Shown here in pieces: positions 8,098 through 15,667 of a DNA stretch of 64,000 nucleotides. Origin of the DNA: Mesorhizobium sp. ES1-1 (GTDB lineage Bacteria > Pseudomonadota > Alphaproteobacteria > Rhizobiales > Rhizobiaceae); contig NZ_JAIUGX010000004.1 of NCBI RefSeq assembly GCF_020164785.1, positions 186,001-250,000 of the forward strand. Direction: 5' to 3'. Under the pieces are notes generated by a model. That model was not told the DNA's origin, searched no databases, and was given only the letters and a program-made list of their open reading frames with translations. Position numbers and translations under genes: made by a program. Position 1 is the stretch's first letter; each line of letters opens with the position of its first letter.

Positions 8098-9426
8098 ATG
8101 TCCAACCGGCTGAAAGTCACGCCGAACGATCTCAGCGCATTCTGGATGCCGTTCACGGCAAATCGCCAGTTCAAGCAGGCGCCACGCATGTTCGTGTCGG
8201 CCAAGGACATGCACTACACCACCAGCGACGGCCGCAAGGTGTTGGACGGCACCGCAGGTCTCTGGTGCGTCAATGCAGGCCACTGCCGGCCGAAGATCAC
8301 CGAAGCGATCCAGAGCCAGGCTGCCGAGCTCGACTACGCGCCGGCCTTCCAGATGGGCCATCCGATCGTGTTCGAACTTGCCAACCGGTTGGTCGACCTG
8401 GCGCCCAAGGGCATGGACCATGTGTTCTTCACCAATTCCGGTTCGGAATCGGTGGAGACGGCGCTGAAGATGGCGATCGCCTATCATCGGGTGAAGGGCG
8501 AGGGCTCGCGCACCCGCCTGATTGGCCGCGAGCGTGGCTATCACGGTGTCAATTTCGGCGGCATCTCGGTCGGCGGCATCGTCACCAACCGTAAGATGTT
8601 CGGCACGCTGCTCGGCGGCGTCGACCACATGCCGCATACGCATCTGCCGGAAAAGAACGCCTTCACCAAGGGTGTGCCGGAATATGGCGCCGAACTCGCC
8701 AACGAGCTGGAGCGTATCGTCACCCTGCATGACGCGTCGACGATCGCAGCCGTCATTGTCGAGCCGGTCGCCGGTTCCACTGGCGTCATCCTGCCGCCCA
8801 AGGGCTATCTGCAGAAGCTGCGCGAGATCTGCACCAAGCATGGGATCCTGTTGATCTTCGATGAGGTCATCACCGGTTTCGGCCGTCTCGGCACGCCCTT
8901 CGCGGCCGACTATTTCGGCGTCACCCCGGACATCATGACCACCGCCAAGGGCGTCTCCAACGGCGTCATCCCGATGGGCGCGGTGTTCGTCAAGAAGGAG
9001 ATCCACGACGCCTTCATGACCGGCCCCGAGCATATGATCGAGTTGTTCCACGGCTACACCTATTCGGGCAATCCGATCGCCTGCGCGGCGGCACTCGGCA
9101 CGCTCGACACTTACAAGGAAGAGGGGCTGCTGACGCGCGGCGAGGAGCTGGCGCCCTATTGGGAAGACGCCCTGCATTCGCTGAAGGGCGAGCCGAACGT
9201 CATCGACATCAGGAACATCGGCCTCATCGGCGCGATCGAACTGGCGCCGATTGCCGGCCAGCCGACCAAGCGGGCCTTCTCGGCCTTCGTCAAGGCGTTC
9301 GAGCGCGGCGCGCTGATCCGCACCACGGGCGACATCATCGCGCTGTCGCCGCCGCTGATCATCACCAAGGGCCAGATCAACGAGCTAATCGACCATGTGC
9401 GGGAAGTGCTGAGGTCGATAGATTAG
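8098..9426 (+). CDS. Omega-amino acid--pyruvate aminotransferase (beta-alanine transaminase)
   Basis: A 442-residue class III PLP aminotransferase. It begins in the family style with DLSAFWMPFTANRQFK. The segment LLIFDEVITGFGRLG carries the Asp that contacts the PLP pyridine nitrogen, and TTAKGVSNG carries the Schiff-base Lys (about K284). The family moves the amino group of beta-alanine to pyruvate, giving malonate semialdehyde and alanine. That is the exit step of reductive uracil breakdown, and the two preceding enzymes are encoded next door. ATG 8098 follows AAGGGGAAG; an in-frame TTG two codons earlier is less likely. Expression is probably repressed by the divergent RutR-like protein. 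Confidence 0.9.
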   Translation: MSNRLKVTPNDLSAFWMPFTANRQFKQAPRMFVSAKDMHYTTSDGRKVLDGTAGLWCVNAGHCRPKITEAIQSQAAELDYAPAFQMGHPIVFELANRLVDLAPKGMDHVFFTNSGSESVETALKMAIAYHRVKGEGSRTRLIGRERGYHGVNFGGISVGGIVTNRKMFGTLLGGVDHMPHTHLPEKNAFTKGVPEYGAELANELERIVTLHDASTIAAVIVEPVAGSTGVILPPKGYLQKLREICTKHGILLIFDEVITGFGRLGTPFAADYFGVTPDIMTTAKGVSNGVIPMGAVFVKKEIHDAFMTGPEHMIELFHGYTYSGNPIACAAALGTLDTYKEEGLLTRGEELAPYWEDALHSLKGEPNVIDIRNIGLIGAIELAPIAGQPTKRAFSAFVKAFERGALIRTTGDIIALSPPLIITKGQINELIDHVREVLRSID

Positions 9427-9438
9427 CACTCGCTTGCC

Positions 9439-9475
9439 TGAACGGGTGGCGGCGGTAACCGCCGCCACCCGTTCA
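9439..9475. terminator. Perfect 37-bp hairpin between aminotransferase and ureidopropionase genes
   Basis: Two 18-nt arms (9439-9456 and 9458-9475) are exact reverse complements around a single central A. In RNA this folds as a 17-bp, very GC-rich stem with a 3-nt loop. It begins 12 bp after the aminotransferase stop. No T-tract follows, so it may act as an mRNA-stabilising or attenuating hairpin and not as a full terminator. Confidence 0.55.
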
Positions 9476-9496
9476 GTTGTAATGGAAGGACTACGA

Positions 9497-10747
9497 ATGG
9501 CCGCACCCGGCGAGAATCTGCGAATCAATTCAGACCGTTTGTGGGATTCGCTGATGGAGATGGCGAAGATCGGCCCCGGCATTGCCGGCGGCAACAACCG
9601 CCAGACCGTGACCGACGAGGATGGCGAAGGCCGGCATCTTTTCAAGCGCTGGTGCGAGGAGGCGGGGCTCGAAATGGGCCTCGACGAGATGGGCACGATG
9701 TTCGCCCGCCGCGAAGGCGCCGACCCAAGCCTGCCGCCGGTCTATGTCGGCAGCCATCTCGACACTCAGCCGACTGGCGGCAAATATGACGGCGTGCTCG
9801 GCGTGCTCGGCGGGCTGGAAGTGGTGCGCTCGCTCAACGATCTCGGCATCAAGACCAGGCATCCGATCGTGGTCACCAACTGGACCAACGAAGAGGGCTC
9901 GCGCTTTGCCCCGGCGATGATGGCGTCCGGCGTGTTCGCCGGTGTGCTCGACCAGGCTGACGTCTATGAGCATACCGACAAGGCAGGCAAGAAATTCGGC
10001 GAGGAGCTTGAGCGGATCGGCTGGAACGGCACCGAGAAGGTCGGCGAACGCAAGATCCACGCCTTCTTCGAACTGCATATCGAGCAGGGACCGATCCTCG
10101 AGGATGAAGACATCGACATCGGCGTCGTCACCCATGGCCAGGGGCTGAAATGGCTGCAGGTGACGCTCACCGGGAAGGAAGCCCATACCGGCTCGACGCC
10201 GATGCCCAAGCGCCGCAATGCCGGCCTTGGCATGGCCCGCGTGATCGAGCTGGTGCACGAGATCGCCATGGACTACCAGCCTGATGCGGTTGGCGCAGTC
10301 GGCCACATGGAGGTGTTCCCGAACTCGCGCAACATCATCGCCGGGCGCGCCGTCTTCACCATCGACATCCGCTCACCGGAAAAGGAAGTGCTCGACGCCA
10401 TGGATGGCCGCATCCGCGAGGGGATAGATACGATCTGCGAGGCGCTCGACATCCAATACGGGATAGAACAGGTCGGCGCTTTCGACCCGGTCACCTTCGA
10501 TGCCGGCTGCGTCAAGGCGATCCGCGACGCCGCCGAACGGCTAGGATACTCCCACCGCAATATCGTCTCGGGTGCGGGCCACGACGCGTGCTGGATCAAT
10601 CGCGTTGCACCGACGGCCATGGTGATGTGTCCCTGCGTCGACGGGTTGAGCCACAACGAGGCCGAGGAGATCACTAAGGAATGGGCCTCGGCGGGTGCCG
10701 ACGTGCTGTTCCACGCGGTGGTGGAGACGGCGGGTATCGTGGAGTGA
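9497..10747 (+). CDS. Beta-ureidopropionase / N-carbamoyl amidohydrolase (M20 family, Zn-dependent)
   Basis: A 416-residue member of the M20 allantoate amidohydrolase / N-carbamoyl-beta-alanine amidohydrolase family. Metal-binding landmarks are GSHLDTQPTGGKYDG near residue 84, TNEEGSRF near 130 and FELHIEQGP near 190. A late conserved segment, GAGHDACWINRVAPTAMV, follows. It should convert N-carbamoyl-beta-alanine to beta-alanine, CO2 and ammonia, feeding the upstream aminotransferase. ATG 9497 is chosen because GGAAGGA lies 6 nt upstream; the open frame continues 5' through the hairpin but is not protein-like. Hydantoin-type N-carbamoyl amino acid substrates remain possible. Confidence 0.88.
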   Translation: MAAPGENLRINSDRLWDSLMEMAKIGPGIAGGNNRQTVTDEDGEGRHLFKRWCEEAGLEMGLDEMGTMFARREGADPSLPPVYVGSHLDTQPTGGKYDGVLGVLGGLEVVRSLNDLGIKTRHPIVVTNWTNEEGSRFAPAMMASGVFAGVLDQADVYEHTDKAGKKFGEELERIGWNGTEKVGERKIHAFFELHIEQGPILEDEDIDIGVVTHGQGLKWLQVTLTGKEAHTGSTPMPKRRNAGLGMARVIELVHEIAMDYQPDAVGAVGHMEVFPNSRNIIAGRAVFTIDIRSPEKEVLDAMDGRIREGIDTICEALDIQYGIEQVGAFDPVTFDAGCVKAIRDAAERLGYSHRNIVSGAGHDACWINRVAPTAMVMCPCVDGLSHNEAEEITKEWASAGADVLFHAVVETAGIVE

Positions 10748-11096
10748 AGCGTTGGCGCTGTACGCTCGACTTCGGCGTTGGGACCAGAGGTCTCGGATGG
10801 GATTGAGTTATTCTGCCGACGGCCGCGCTGCCCCTCATTGCCCTGCCGGGCATTTCTCCCCGTATAGTGACGGGGAGAAAGCGGCTGGCCAAAACTTGGC
10901 GCCATTTCTACAAAGTTTGGGATTGGCGAAGTCGCTGATGACAGCGCCCCTCTCCCCGTCACTAAACGGGGAGAGGATGCCGGCAGGCAGGTGAGGGGCG
11001 ACGCTGACTTCAGGAGAATTGGCGTCAGCTGAAGTCGTCATACGACGCGAACAAGCAAAGCGCTCGCAGAAGCGTATCGAGCAAGGGAACAAGAAA
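10748..11096. other. 350-bp gap carrying a palindromic repeat element
   Basis: The gap between the ureidopropionase and dihydropyrimidinase genes has no convincing gene. Half of it is the 170-bp palindromic element listed separately. The remainder shows a ribosome-binding AAGGGA just before the dihydropyrimidinase start and nothing else I can name. Confidence 0.6.
10830..10999. repeat. 170-bp MITE-like palindromic element
   Basis: It is bounded by GCCCCTCA at 10830 and TGAGGGGC ending at 10999. The two 49-bp arms (10830-10878 and 10951-10999) are inverted repeats matching at 39 of 49 positions without gaps. Each arm contains its own hairpin, CTCCCCGT-n6-ACGGGGAG. A 72-bp spacer lacks a gene. 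This looks like the scattered mosaic palindromes of rhizobial chromosomes. No clear target duplication was found. Confidence 0.75.
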
Positions 11097-12548
11097 ATGA
11101 CCAAAGTCATCAAGAATGGCACCGTCGTCACCGCCGACCGAAGCTGGAAGGCCGACGTGCTGTTCAGCCACGGCAAGATCGTCGCCATCGGTCCGGACCT
11201 GCATGGCGACCATGAGTACGACGCCACCGGCTGCTATGTGATGCCCGGTGGCATCGATCCGCATACTCATCTCGAGATGCCGTTCATGGGCACCTATTCG
11301 GCTGATGACTTTGAATCCGGCACGCGGGCGGCGTTGGCCGGCGGCACGACGATGGTGGTCGATTTCTGCCTGCCCGCGCCGCAGCAATCGCTGCTGGAAG
11401 CCTTGCAGATGTGGGACAACAAGACTTCGAAAGCGTCCTGCGACTATTCCTTCCATATGGCGATCACCTGGTGGGGCAAGCAGGTGTTCGACGAGATGGC
11501 GACTGTCGTCGACAAGGGCATCACCTCGTTCAAGCACTTCATGGCCTACAAGGGCGCGCTGATGGTGGACGACGATGAGATGTATGCGTCGTTCCAGCGC
11601 TGCGCCGATCTCGGCGCGCTGCCCCTGGTGCATGCCGAGAATGGCGACGTGGTTGCCGCGCTCTCGCAGAAGCTGCTGGCCGCCGGCAATAACGGTCCCG
11701 AGGGCCATGCCTATTCGCGCCCTCCGGAAGTCGAGGGCGAGGCCACCAATCGCGCCATCATGATTGCCGATATGGCGGGCGTACCGCTCTATGTCGTGCA
11801 TGTCTCCTGCGAGCAGAGCCACGAGGCGATCCGCCGGGCACGGCAGAAGGGCATGCGCGTGTTCGGCGAGCCGCTCATCCAGCATCTGACGCTGGACGAG
11901 ACCGAGTATTTCGCCAAGGACTGGGACCACGCGGCGCGGCGCGTGATGAGCCCGCCCTTCCGCAACAAACTGCATCAGGACTCGCTATGGGCCGGCCTGC
12001 AGGCAGGGTCGCTGCAAGTGGTGGCGACCGACCATTGCGCCTTCACCACCAAGCAGAAGCGTAATGGCGTCGGTGATTTCACCAAGATTCCCAACGGCAC
12101 CGGAGGACTCGAGGACCGGCTCTCGGTGTTATGGACCAGGGGCGTCGGCACCGGCCGGCTGACGATGAACGAATTCGTCGCGGTGACGTCGACCAACATC
12201 GCCAAGATCCTCAACATGTATCCGAAGAAGGGCGCCATTGTCGAAGGCGCCGATGCCGACATCGTCGTGTGGGACCCGAAGCGCAAAAAGACGATCAGCG
12301 CCGGGACGCAGCAATCCGCCATCGACTACAATGTGTTCGAAGGGTTCGAGGTGACCGGCCTGCCGCGCTTCGTGTTCTCGCGCGGGGAGCTGTCGATCGA
12401 GGAGGCCGAGGTCAAGGCGAAGCAGGGCCATGGCCAGTTCGTCGGCCGTGAACCCAACGCAGCGGTCAACCGGGCGCTGTCTACGTGGAAGGATATAACC
12501 GCGCCGCGCAAGGTCGAACGCACGGGCATTCCGGCGACGGGAGTCTGA
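11097..12548 (+). CDS. hydA: Dihydropyrimidinase (D-hydantoinase family)
   Basis: A 483-residue cyclic amidohydrolase that opens 5,6-dihydrouracil or dihydrothymine to the N-carbamoyl beta-amino acid. The binuclear zinc site is visible: DPHTHLEMPF near residue 54, the carboxylated Lys in FKHFMAYKGALM near 151, HAENGD near 184, YVVHVS near 240 and the catalytic Asp in ATDHCAF near 316. The start at 11097 has AAGGGA upstream. Its product is the substrate of the neighbouring ureidopropionase, so together with the aminotransferase three successive steps are encoded here. Dihydropyrimidine dehydrogenase is not in this window. Confidence 0.93.
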   Translation: MTKVIKNGTVVTADRSWKADVLFSHGKIVAIGPDLHGDHEYDATGCYVMPGGIDPHTHLEMPFMGTYSADDFESGTRAALAGGTTMVVDFCLPAPQQSLLEALQMWDNKTSKASCDYSFHMAITWWGKQVFDEMATVVDKGITSFKHFMAYKGALMVDDDEMYASFQRCADLGALPLVHAENGDVVAALSQKLLAAGNNGPEGHAYSRPPEVEGEATNRAIMIADMAGVPLYVVHVSCEQSHEAIRRARQKGMRVFGEPLIQHLTLDETEYFAKDWDHAARRVMSPPFRNKLHQDSLWAGLQAGSLQVVATDHCAFTTKQKRNGVGDFTKIPNGTGGLEDRLSVLWTRGVGTGRLTMNEFVAVTSTNIAKILNMYPKKGAIVEGADADIVVWDPKRKKTISAGTQQSAIDYNVFEGFEVTGLPRFVFSRGELSIEEAEVKAKQGHGQFVGREPNAAVNRALSTWKDITAPRKVERTGIPATGV

Positions 12549-12549
12549 C

Positions 12550-12927
12550 GTGCGGCGGGCGGGAGTTCTTTTCGCTGTTGTTGTGGTTATGGCGGCCAGC
12601 CAGGTGGCGGCTGCTGGCATCGATCTCAGCAAGCCCTACGGCGATAAATATGGCTGCATCAACAGGAACGGCCAGGAAGTGGCAGCTGACCAGATGCTTC
12701 TTCTGACCGACACGGACCTGATCACCGCGGCCAGCGCCTGCACGTTCAGCGACAAACAAGCGCAGGCCGACGGATCCTTGGTGGTGACGGCGACCTGCGA
12801 GGCGGAAGGCGAGGAAGGACAGGAGCCGACCAAGTTCACCATCAAGCGCAGCGCCAAGAACGCGAAGAAGCTGGTGGTGACCGACGAAGACGGCAATGTC
12901 ATGGGCGAAGTCTCCCGGTGCAAATGA
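12550..12927 (+). CDS. Small secreted hypothetical protein
   Basis: A 125-residue protein starting at GTG 12550, two bases after the dihydropyrimidinase stop, with GGGAG at suitable spacing inside that gene's end. Residues 1-22 form a clear signal peptide ending AAA. The mature part is acidic and has four Cys residues, suggesting two disulfides in the periplasm: one in YGCINRNGQ, one in ASACTF, one in TATCEAEG and one at the penultimate position. I do not recognise the family. It could be co-transcribed with the pyrimidine genes, but nothing in the sequence ties it to their chemistry. Confidence 0.75.
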   Translation: MRRAGVLFAVVVVMAASQVAAAGIDLSKPYGDKYGCINRNGQEVAADQMLLLTDTDLITAASACTFSDKQAQADGSLVVTATCEAEGEEGQEPTKFTIKRSAKNAKKLVVTDEDGNVMGEVSRCK

Positions 12928-12944
12928 CGGCGGTCGCGGCCTTT

Positions 12945-13349
12945 TCAGGCGACCAGCGCATCGAGCTCCGGCAACAGGACGACGCTTTCCTGTTCGTTGG
13001 GATCGGTGCGGGCGATGACGGCGGAAGATGGGGCATTGCTCAGATTGGCCGGCAGATGCGGCACGCCGGCGGGAATGTAGAACAGGTCGCCCGCCTTGAC
13101 GACGATATGATGTTCGAGCCGGTCGCCATACCAGGTATGGACTTCGCCCGAGAGCACATAGATCGCCGTTTCGTGGTTCTCATGCAGATGCGCCTTGGCG
13201 CGGGCACCGGGCGGCATGGTAAGCACGTGCATGCAGATGCCGGCGGATCCAACGGTTTCGCTGGCGATGCCGGCGAAATAGGTCAATCCCTGCTTGCCTT
13301 CATAGGTGCTTTGGGGGCGGATAAGGTGACAGGTGGGTTTGGGCGACAT
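12945..13349 (-). CDS. Cupin-domain protein
   Basis: A 134-residue single-domain cupin. Motif 1 is AKAHLHENHETAIYVLSGEVHTWYG, with metal-binding His and Glu residues near 58-64. Motif 2 is GDLFYIPAGVPHLPANL near residue 88. Such proteins bind a metal and may be isomerases, dioxygenases or small-molecule sensors; the substrate is not evident. It is transcribed opposite to its neighbours and is divergent from the ABC importer operon, so the 120-bp gap holds promoters for both. A link to pyrimidine metabolism rests on position only. Confidence 0.85.
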   Translation of the reverse strand: MSPKPTCHLIRPQSTYEGKQGLTYFAGIASETVGSAGICMHVLTMPPGARAKAHLHENHETAIYVLSGEVHTWYGDRLEHHIVVKAGDLFYIPAGVPHLPANLSNAPSSAVIARTDPNEQESVVLLPELDALVA

Positions 13350-13473
13350 CGGGAAACTCCGGGCGTCGGTTCGAGTGGGACAAGATCAATGGGACGGGGC
13401 GAGTGGAAAACAACATCGCGATAAAAGCAATCGGTATCCGGCCGGCGCCCCGGTCGCAGGCGGGCGATCGTTA

Positions 13474-14265
13474 ATGAACGCGATGTCGCCAGCCGTCGTC
13501 GCGGCAAGCAAACTGGGCCTCACCTTCCAGACCAATGACGGGCCGGTGCAGGCGCTCTCCAATGTCGACCTGACCATCGGCAAGGGAGAGTTCGTCTCTT
13601 TCATCGGCCCGTCCGGCTGCGGCAAGACCACATTGCTGCGGGTCATAGCCGATCTGGAGAAGCCGACGTCCGGCACGATCTCGGTCAACGGCATGTCGCC
13701 AGAACAGGCACGCGAGAAGCGCGCTTACGGCTACGTCTTCCAGGCGGCGGCTTTGTTCCCCTGGCGCACCATCGAGCGCAATGTCGGCCTGCCGCTGGAG
13801 ATCATGCGCCTGCCCAGGGCGGAGCAGGCCCAGCGCATTAAGCGCACGCTCGACCTCGTCAACCTTTCGGGCTTCGAGAAGAAATACCCTTGGCAGCTCT
13901 CGGGCGGCATGCAGCAGCGCGCCTCGATCGCGCGTGCGCTTGCCTTCGACGCCGACCTGCTCTTGATGGACGAGCCGTTCGGCGCGCTCGACGAGATCGT
14001 GCGCGACCATCTCAACGAGCAGTTGCTGGAGCTTTGGGCCCGCACCAACAAGACGATCTGCTTCGTCACCCATTCCATTCCCGAAGCCGTGTATCTCTCG
14101 ACGCGCATCGTCGTGATGTCGCCGAGGCCGGGCCGTGTCTCCGACATCATCGAATCGACGCTGCCAAAGGAGCGGCCGCTCGACATCCGCGAGACGCCCG
14201 AATTCCTGGCGATCGCCGCGCGCGTACGCGACGGCCTTAGGGCGGGACATAGCTATGATGATTGA
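13474..14265 (+). CDS. ABC importer ATP-binding protein (nitrate/sulfonate/NMT1-type)
   Basis: A 263-residue ATPase of the TauB/SsuB/ThiZ group. Walker A GPSGCGKTT is near residue 43, the signature LSGGMQQR near 139 and Walker B LLLMDEP near 162, with the H-loop in CFVTHSIPEAVYLS. It energises the two downstream permeases and works with the NMT1/THI5-type binding protein. Starts at 13474 or 13483 are both possible. In the expected operon the permease would follow directly; here a DUF559 ORF bounded by inverted repeats lies between them. Given the surrounding genes, a pyrimidine or hydroxymethylpyrimidine-like substrate is plausible but unproven. Confidence 0.9.
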   Translation: MNAMSPAVVAASKLGLTFQTNDGPVQALSNVDLTIGKGEFVSFIGPSGCGKTTLLRVIADLEKPTSGTISVNGMSPEQAREKRAYGYVFQAAALFPWRTIERNVGLPLEIMRLPRAEQAQRIKRTLDLVNLSGFEKKYPWQLSGGMQQRASIARALAFDADLLLMDEPFGALDEIVRDHLNEQLLELWARTNKTICFVTHSIPEAVYLSTRIVVMSPRPGRVSDIIESTLPKERPLDIRETPEFLAIAARVRDGLRAGHSYDD

Positions 14266-14788
14266 GGGAAGGCAAGATGAGCTTCCTCCTCTCCCCACCG
14301 GGGAGAGGGTGGCCGAAGCGAAGCGGAGGTCGGGTGAGGGGGTGGCGCCAGCCCATCCATCCAAGAGGAAGGTTGGGGCAACCGCTCGTGCCCGAGAGTT
14401 GCGGTTTGACGAGACGAAGGCCGACTATCGGCTTTGGGGCGAGCTCCGGGGGCGTCATCTCAACGGCTACAAGTTCGTACGGCAAGTGCCACTTGGACCG
14501 TTCTTCGCTGACTTTCTCTGCCGCGAGAAGAGCCTGATCGTTGAGATCGATGGCAGTCAACATGCCGAGTCCGCGACGGATGAAAGCAGGACAGCTTGGC
14601 TTAACAGCCACGGTTATTCTGTTCTTCGCTTCTGGAATCACGAGGTTTTGGCGGAGCGGCGGGCGGTTTTGGATACAATATTAGCGGTGCTTGAGGGGCA
14701 AATACACTTCCCCTCACCCGGCCTTCGCTTCGCTCCGGCCACCCTCTCCCCGGCGGGGAGAGGAGAGCGCTCAGGCGGGGCTCGCTAG
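14258..14788 (+). CDS. DUF559 endonuclease-like protein (Vsr-type PD-(D/E)XK fold)
   Basis: From ATG 14258 this is 176 residues. The recognisable domain starts near RARELRFDETKADYRLWGELRG and includes GYKFVRQVPLGPFFADFLC, LIVEIDGSQHA and GYSVLRFWNHEVL. That is the DUF559 pattern related to very-short-patch and restriction endonuclease folds, with candidate metal ligands Asp (FADF) and Glu/Asp (VEIDG). No function has been established for the family as far as I know. The first 30 and last 30 residues are encoded by the flanking inverted repeats. A GTG at 14342 gives a shorter 148-residue form without the left repeat. The ORF overlaps the ATPase stop, and its own stop abuts the permease ATG, so it is coupled at both ends. 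Confidence 0.8.
   Translation: MIEGRQDELPPLPTGERVAEAKRRSGEGVAPAHPSKRKVGATARARELRFDETKADYRLWGELRGRHLNGYKFVRQVPLGPFFADFLCREKSLIVEIDGSQHAESATDESRTAWLNSHGYSVLRFWNHEVLAERRAVLDTILAVLEGQIHFPSPGLRFAPATLSPAGRGERSGGAR
14287..14341 (+). repeat. Left inverted palindromic repeat of DUF559 cassette
   Basis: A 55-bp repeat starting TCCTCTCCCC and ending GTGAGGGG. It differs from the reverse complement of the right copy only at positions 11, 30, 40 and 44, all transitions. It is read in frame as part of the longer DUF559 ORF. Confidence 0.85.
14710..14764 (-). repeat. Right inverted palindromic repeat of DUF559 cassette
   Basis: The inverted partner of the repeat at 14287-14341 (51/55 identical). It starts CCCCTCAC and ends GGGGAGAGGA. 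It also encodes in frame the Pro/Gly-rich C-terminal tail of the DUF559 ORF. Confidence 0.85.
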
Positions 14789-15667
14789 ATGGATAGCTTC
14801 CGCGACAAGCTCATCCCCGTGACATCCATCCTCGTGGGTGTCGTTGTTCTCTGGTACATCATGGCGGTGGTCCTCAACGCGCCGTTCCAACGTGATCTCG
14901 ACCGCCGCGCCAATGAGACTTCCACCTTCGGCGAACTCATCGGCAAGACGTTGTCGCAGCCGAAGCCGACATTGCCGGCGCCGCATCAGGTGGCGGTGAA
15001 CTTTTTCGAGAATACTTTTCTGCGGCCCATCACTTCCAACCGCAGCCTCGTCTACAACGCCTGGGTGACGCTGTCCTCGACGCTGCTCGGCTTTGCCTTC
15101 GGCACCGGGCTCGGCATAGTCATTGCCGTCGGCATCGTGCATGTGACGACGCTCGACCGCAGCCTGATGCCGTGGATCATCGCTTCGCAGACGATCCCGA
15201 TCCTGGCGGTGGCGCCGATGATCATCGTTGTCCTGGCGGCGGTCGGCGTTACAGGCTTGATCCCGAAAGCGATGATCTCGACCTATTTGTCGTTCTTCCC
15301 GGTGACGGTGGGCATGGTGAAGGGGCTGCGCTCGCCCGAGATCATGCATCTCGATTTGATGCACACCTACAATGCCAGCGGCACGCAGACCTTCTGGAAA
15401 CTTCGCGTGCCGGCCTCGGTGCCGTTCCTGTTCACCTCGATGAAGGTGGCGGTCGCCGCCAGCCTGGTCGGCGCCATCGTCGGCGAACTGCCGACGGGCG
15501 CGGTGGCAGGCATCGGCGCCAAGCTGCTGGCCGGCGCCTATTACAGCCAGTCGATCGACATCTGGTCGGCGCTGGTCGCCGGCTCGGTGGTGGCCGCGCT
15601 TCTGGTCATGGTGGTCGGCATTGCCGGGCGCCTCGTCGACCGCGCCATGGGCGGGAGACCTGCATGA
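14789..15667 (+). CDS. ABC importer permease 1
   Basis: A 292-residue inner-membrane permease of the binding-protein-dependent type. One N-terminal helix (about 11-28) is followed by a roughly 60-residue non-membrane segment, then a five-helix core. The cytoplasmic EAA-like loop, MHTYNASGTQTFWKLRVPASVPFLF, contacts the ATPase. The start ATG directly abuts the TAG of the DUF559 ORF; its ribosome-binding AGGCGGGG lies inside that ORF just past the right inverted repeat. The last bases overlap the ATG of the second permease. Translation may therefore depend on ribosomes arriving through the inserted ORF. Confidence 0.9.
   Translation: MDSFRDKLIPVTSILVGVVVLWYIMAVVLNAPFQRDLDRRANETSTFGELIGKTLSQPKPTLPAPHQVAVNFFENTFLRPITSNRSLVYNAWVTLSSTLLGFAFGTGLGIVIAVGIVHVTTLDRSLMPWIIASQTIPILAVAPMIIVVLAAVGVTGLIPKAMISTYLSFFPVTVGMVKGLRSPEIMHLDLMHTYNASGTQTFWKLRVPASVPFLFTSMKVAVAASLVGAIVGELPTGAVAGIGAKLLAGAYYSQSIDIWSALVAGSVVAALLVMVVGIAGRLVDRAMGGRPA

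Larger units (their letters stand above)
14287..14764. mobile_element. Putative DUF559 cassette flanked by 55-bp inverted repeats
   Basis: The left repeat (14287-14341) and right repeat (14710-14764) are both 55 bp and are inverted copies matching at 51 of 55 positions with no gaps. Each holds a CTCCCC-n3-GGGGAG hairpin and ends in GTGAGGGG facing the ORF. The enclosed 368 bp encode the DUF559 domain. The unit splits an ABC importer operon between ATPase and permease. I see no transposase and no clear target duplication. Mobility is inferred from structure and placement. Confidence 0.6.

Noticed and set aside
13350..13473. Possible TPP riboswitch before the NMT1/THI5-type importer
   Set aside because: The THI-box core was not found; the gap is short and shared with the divergent cupin gene.
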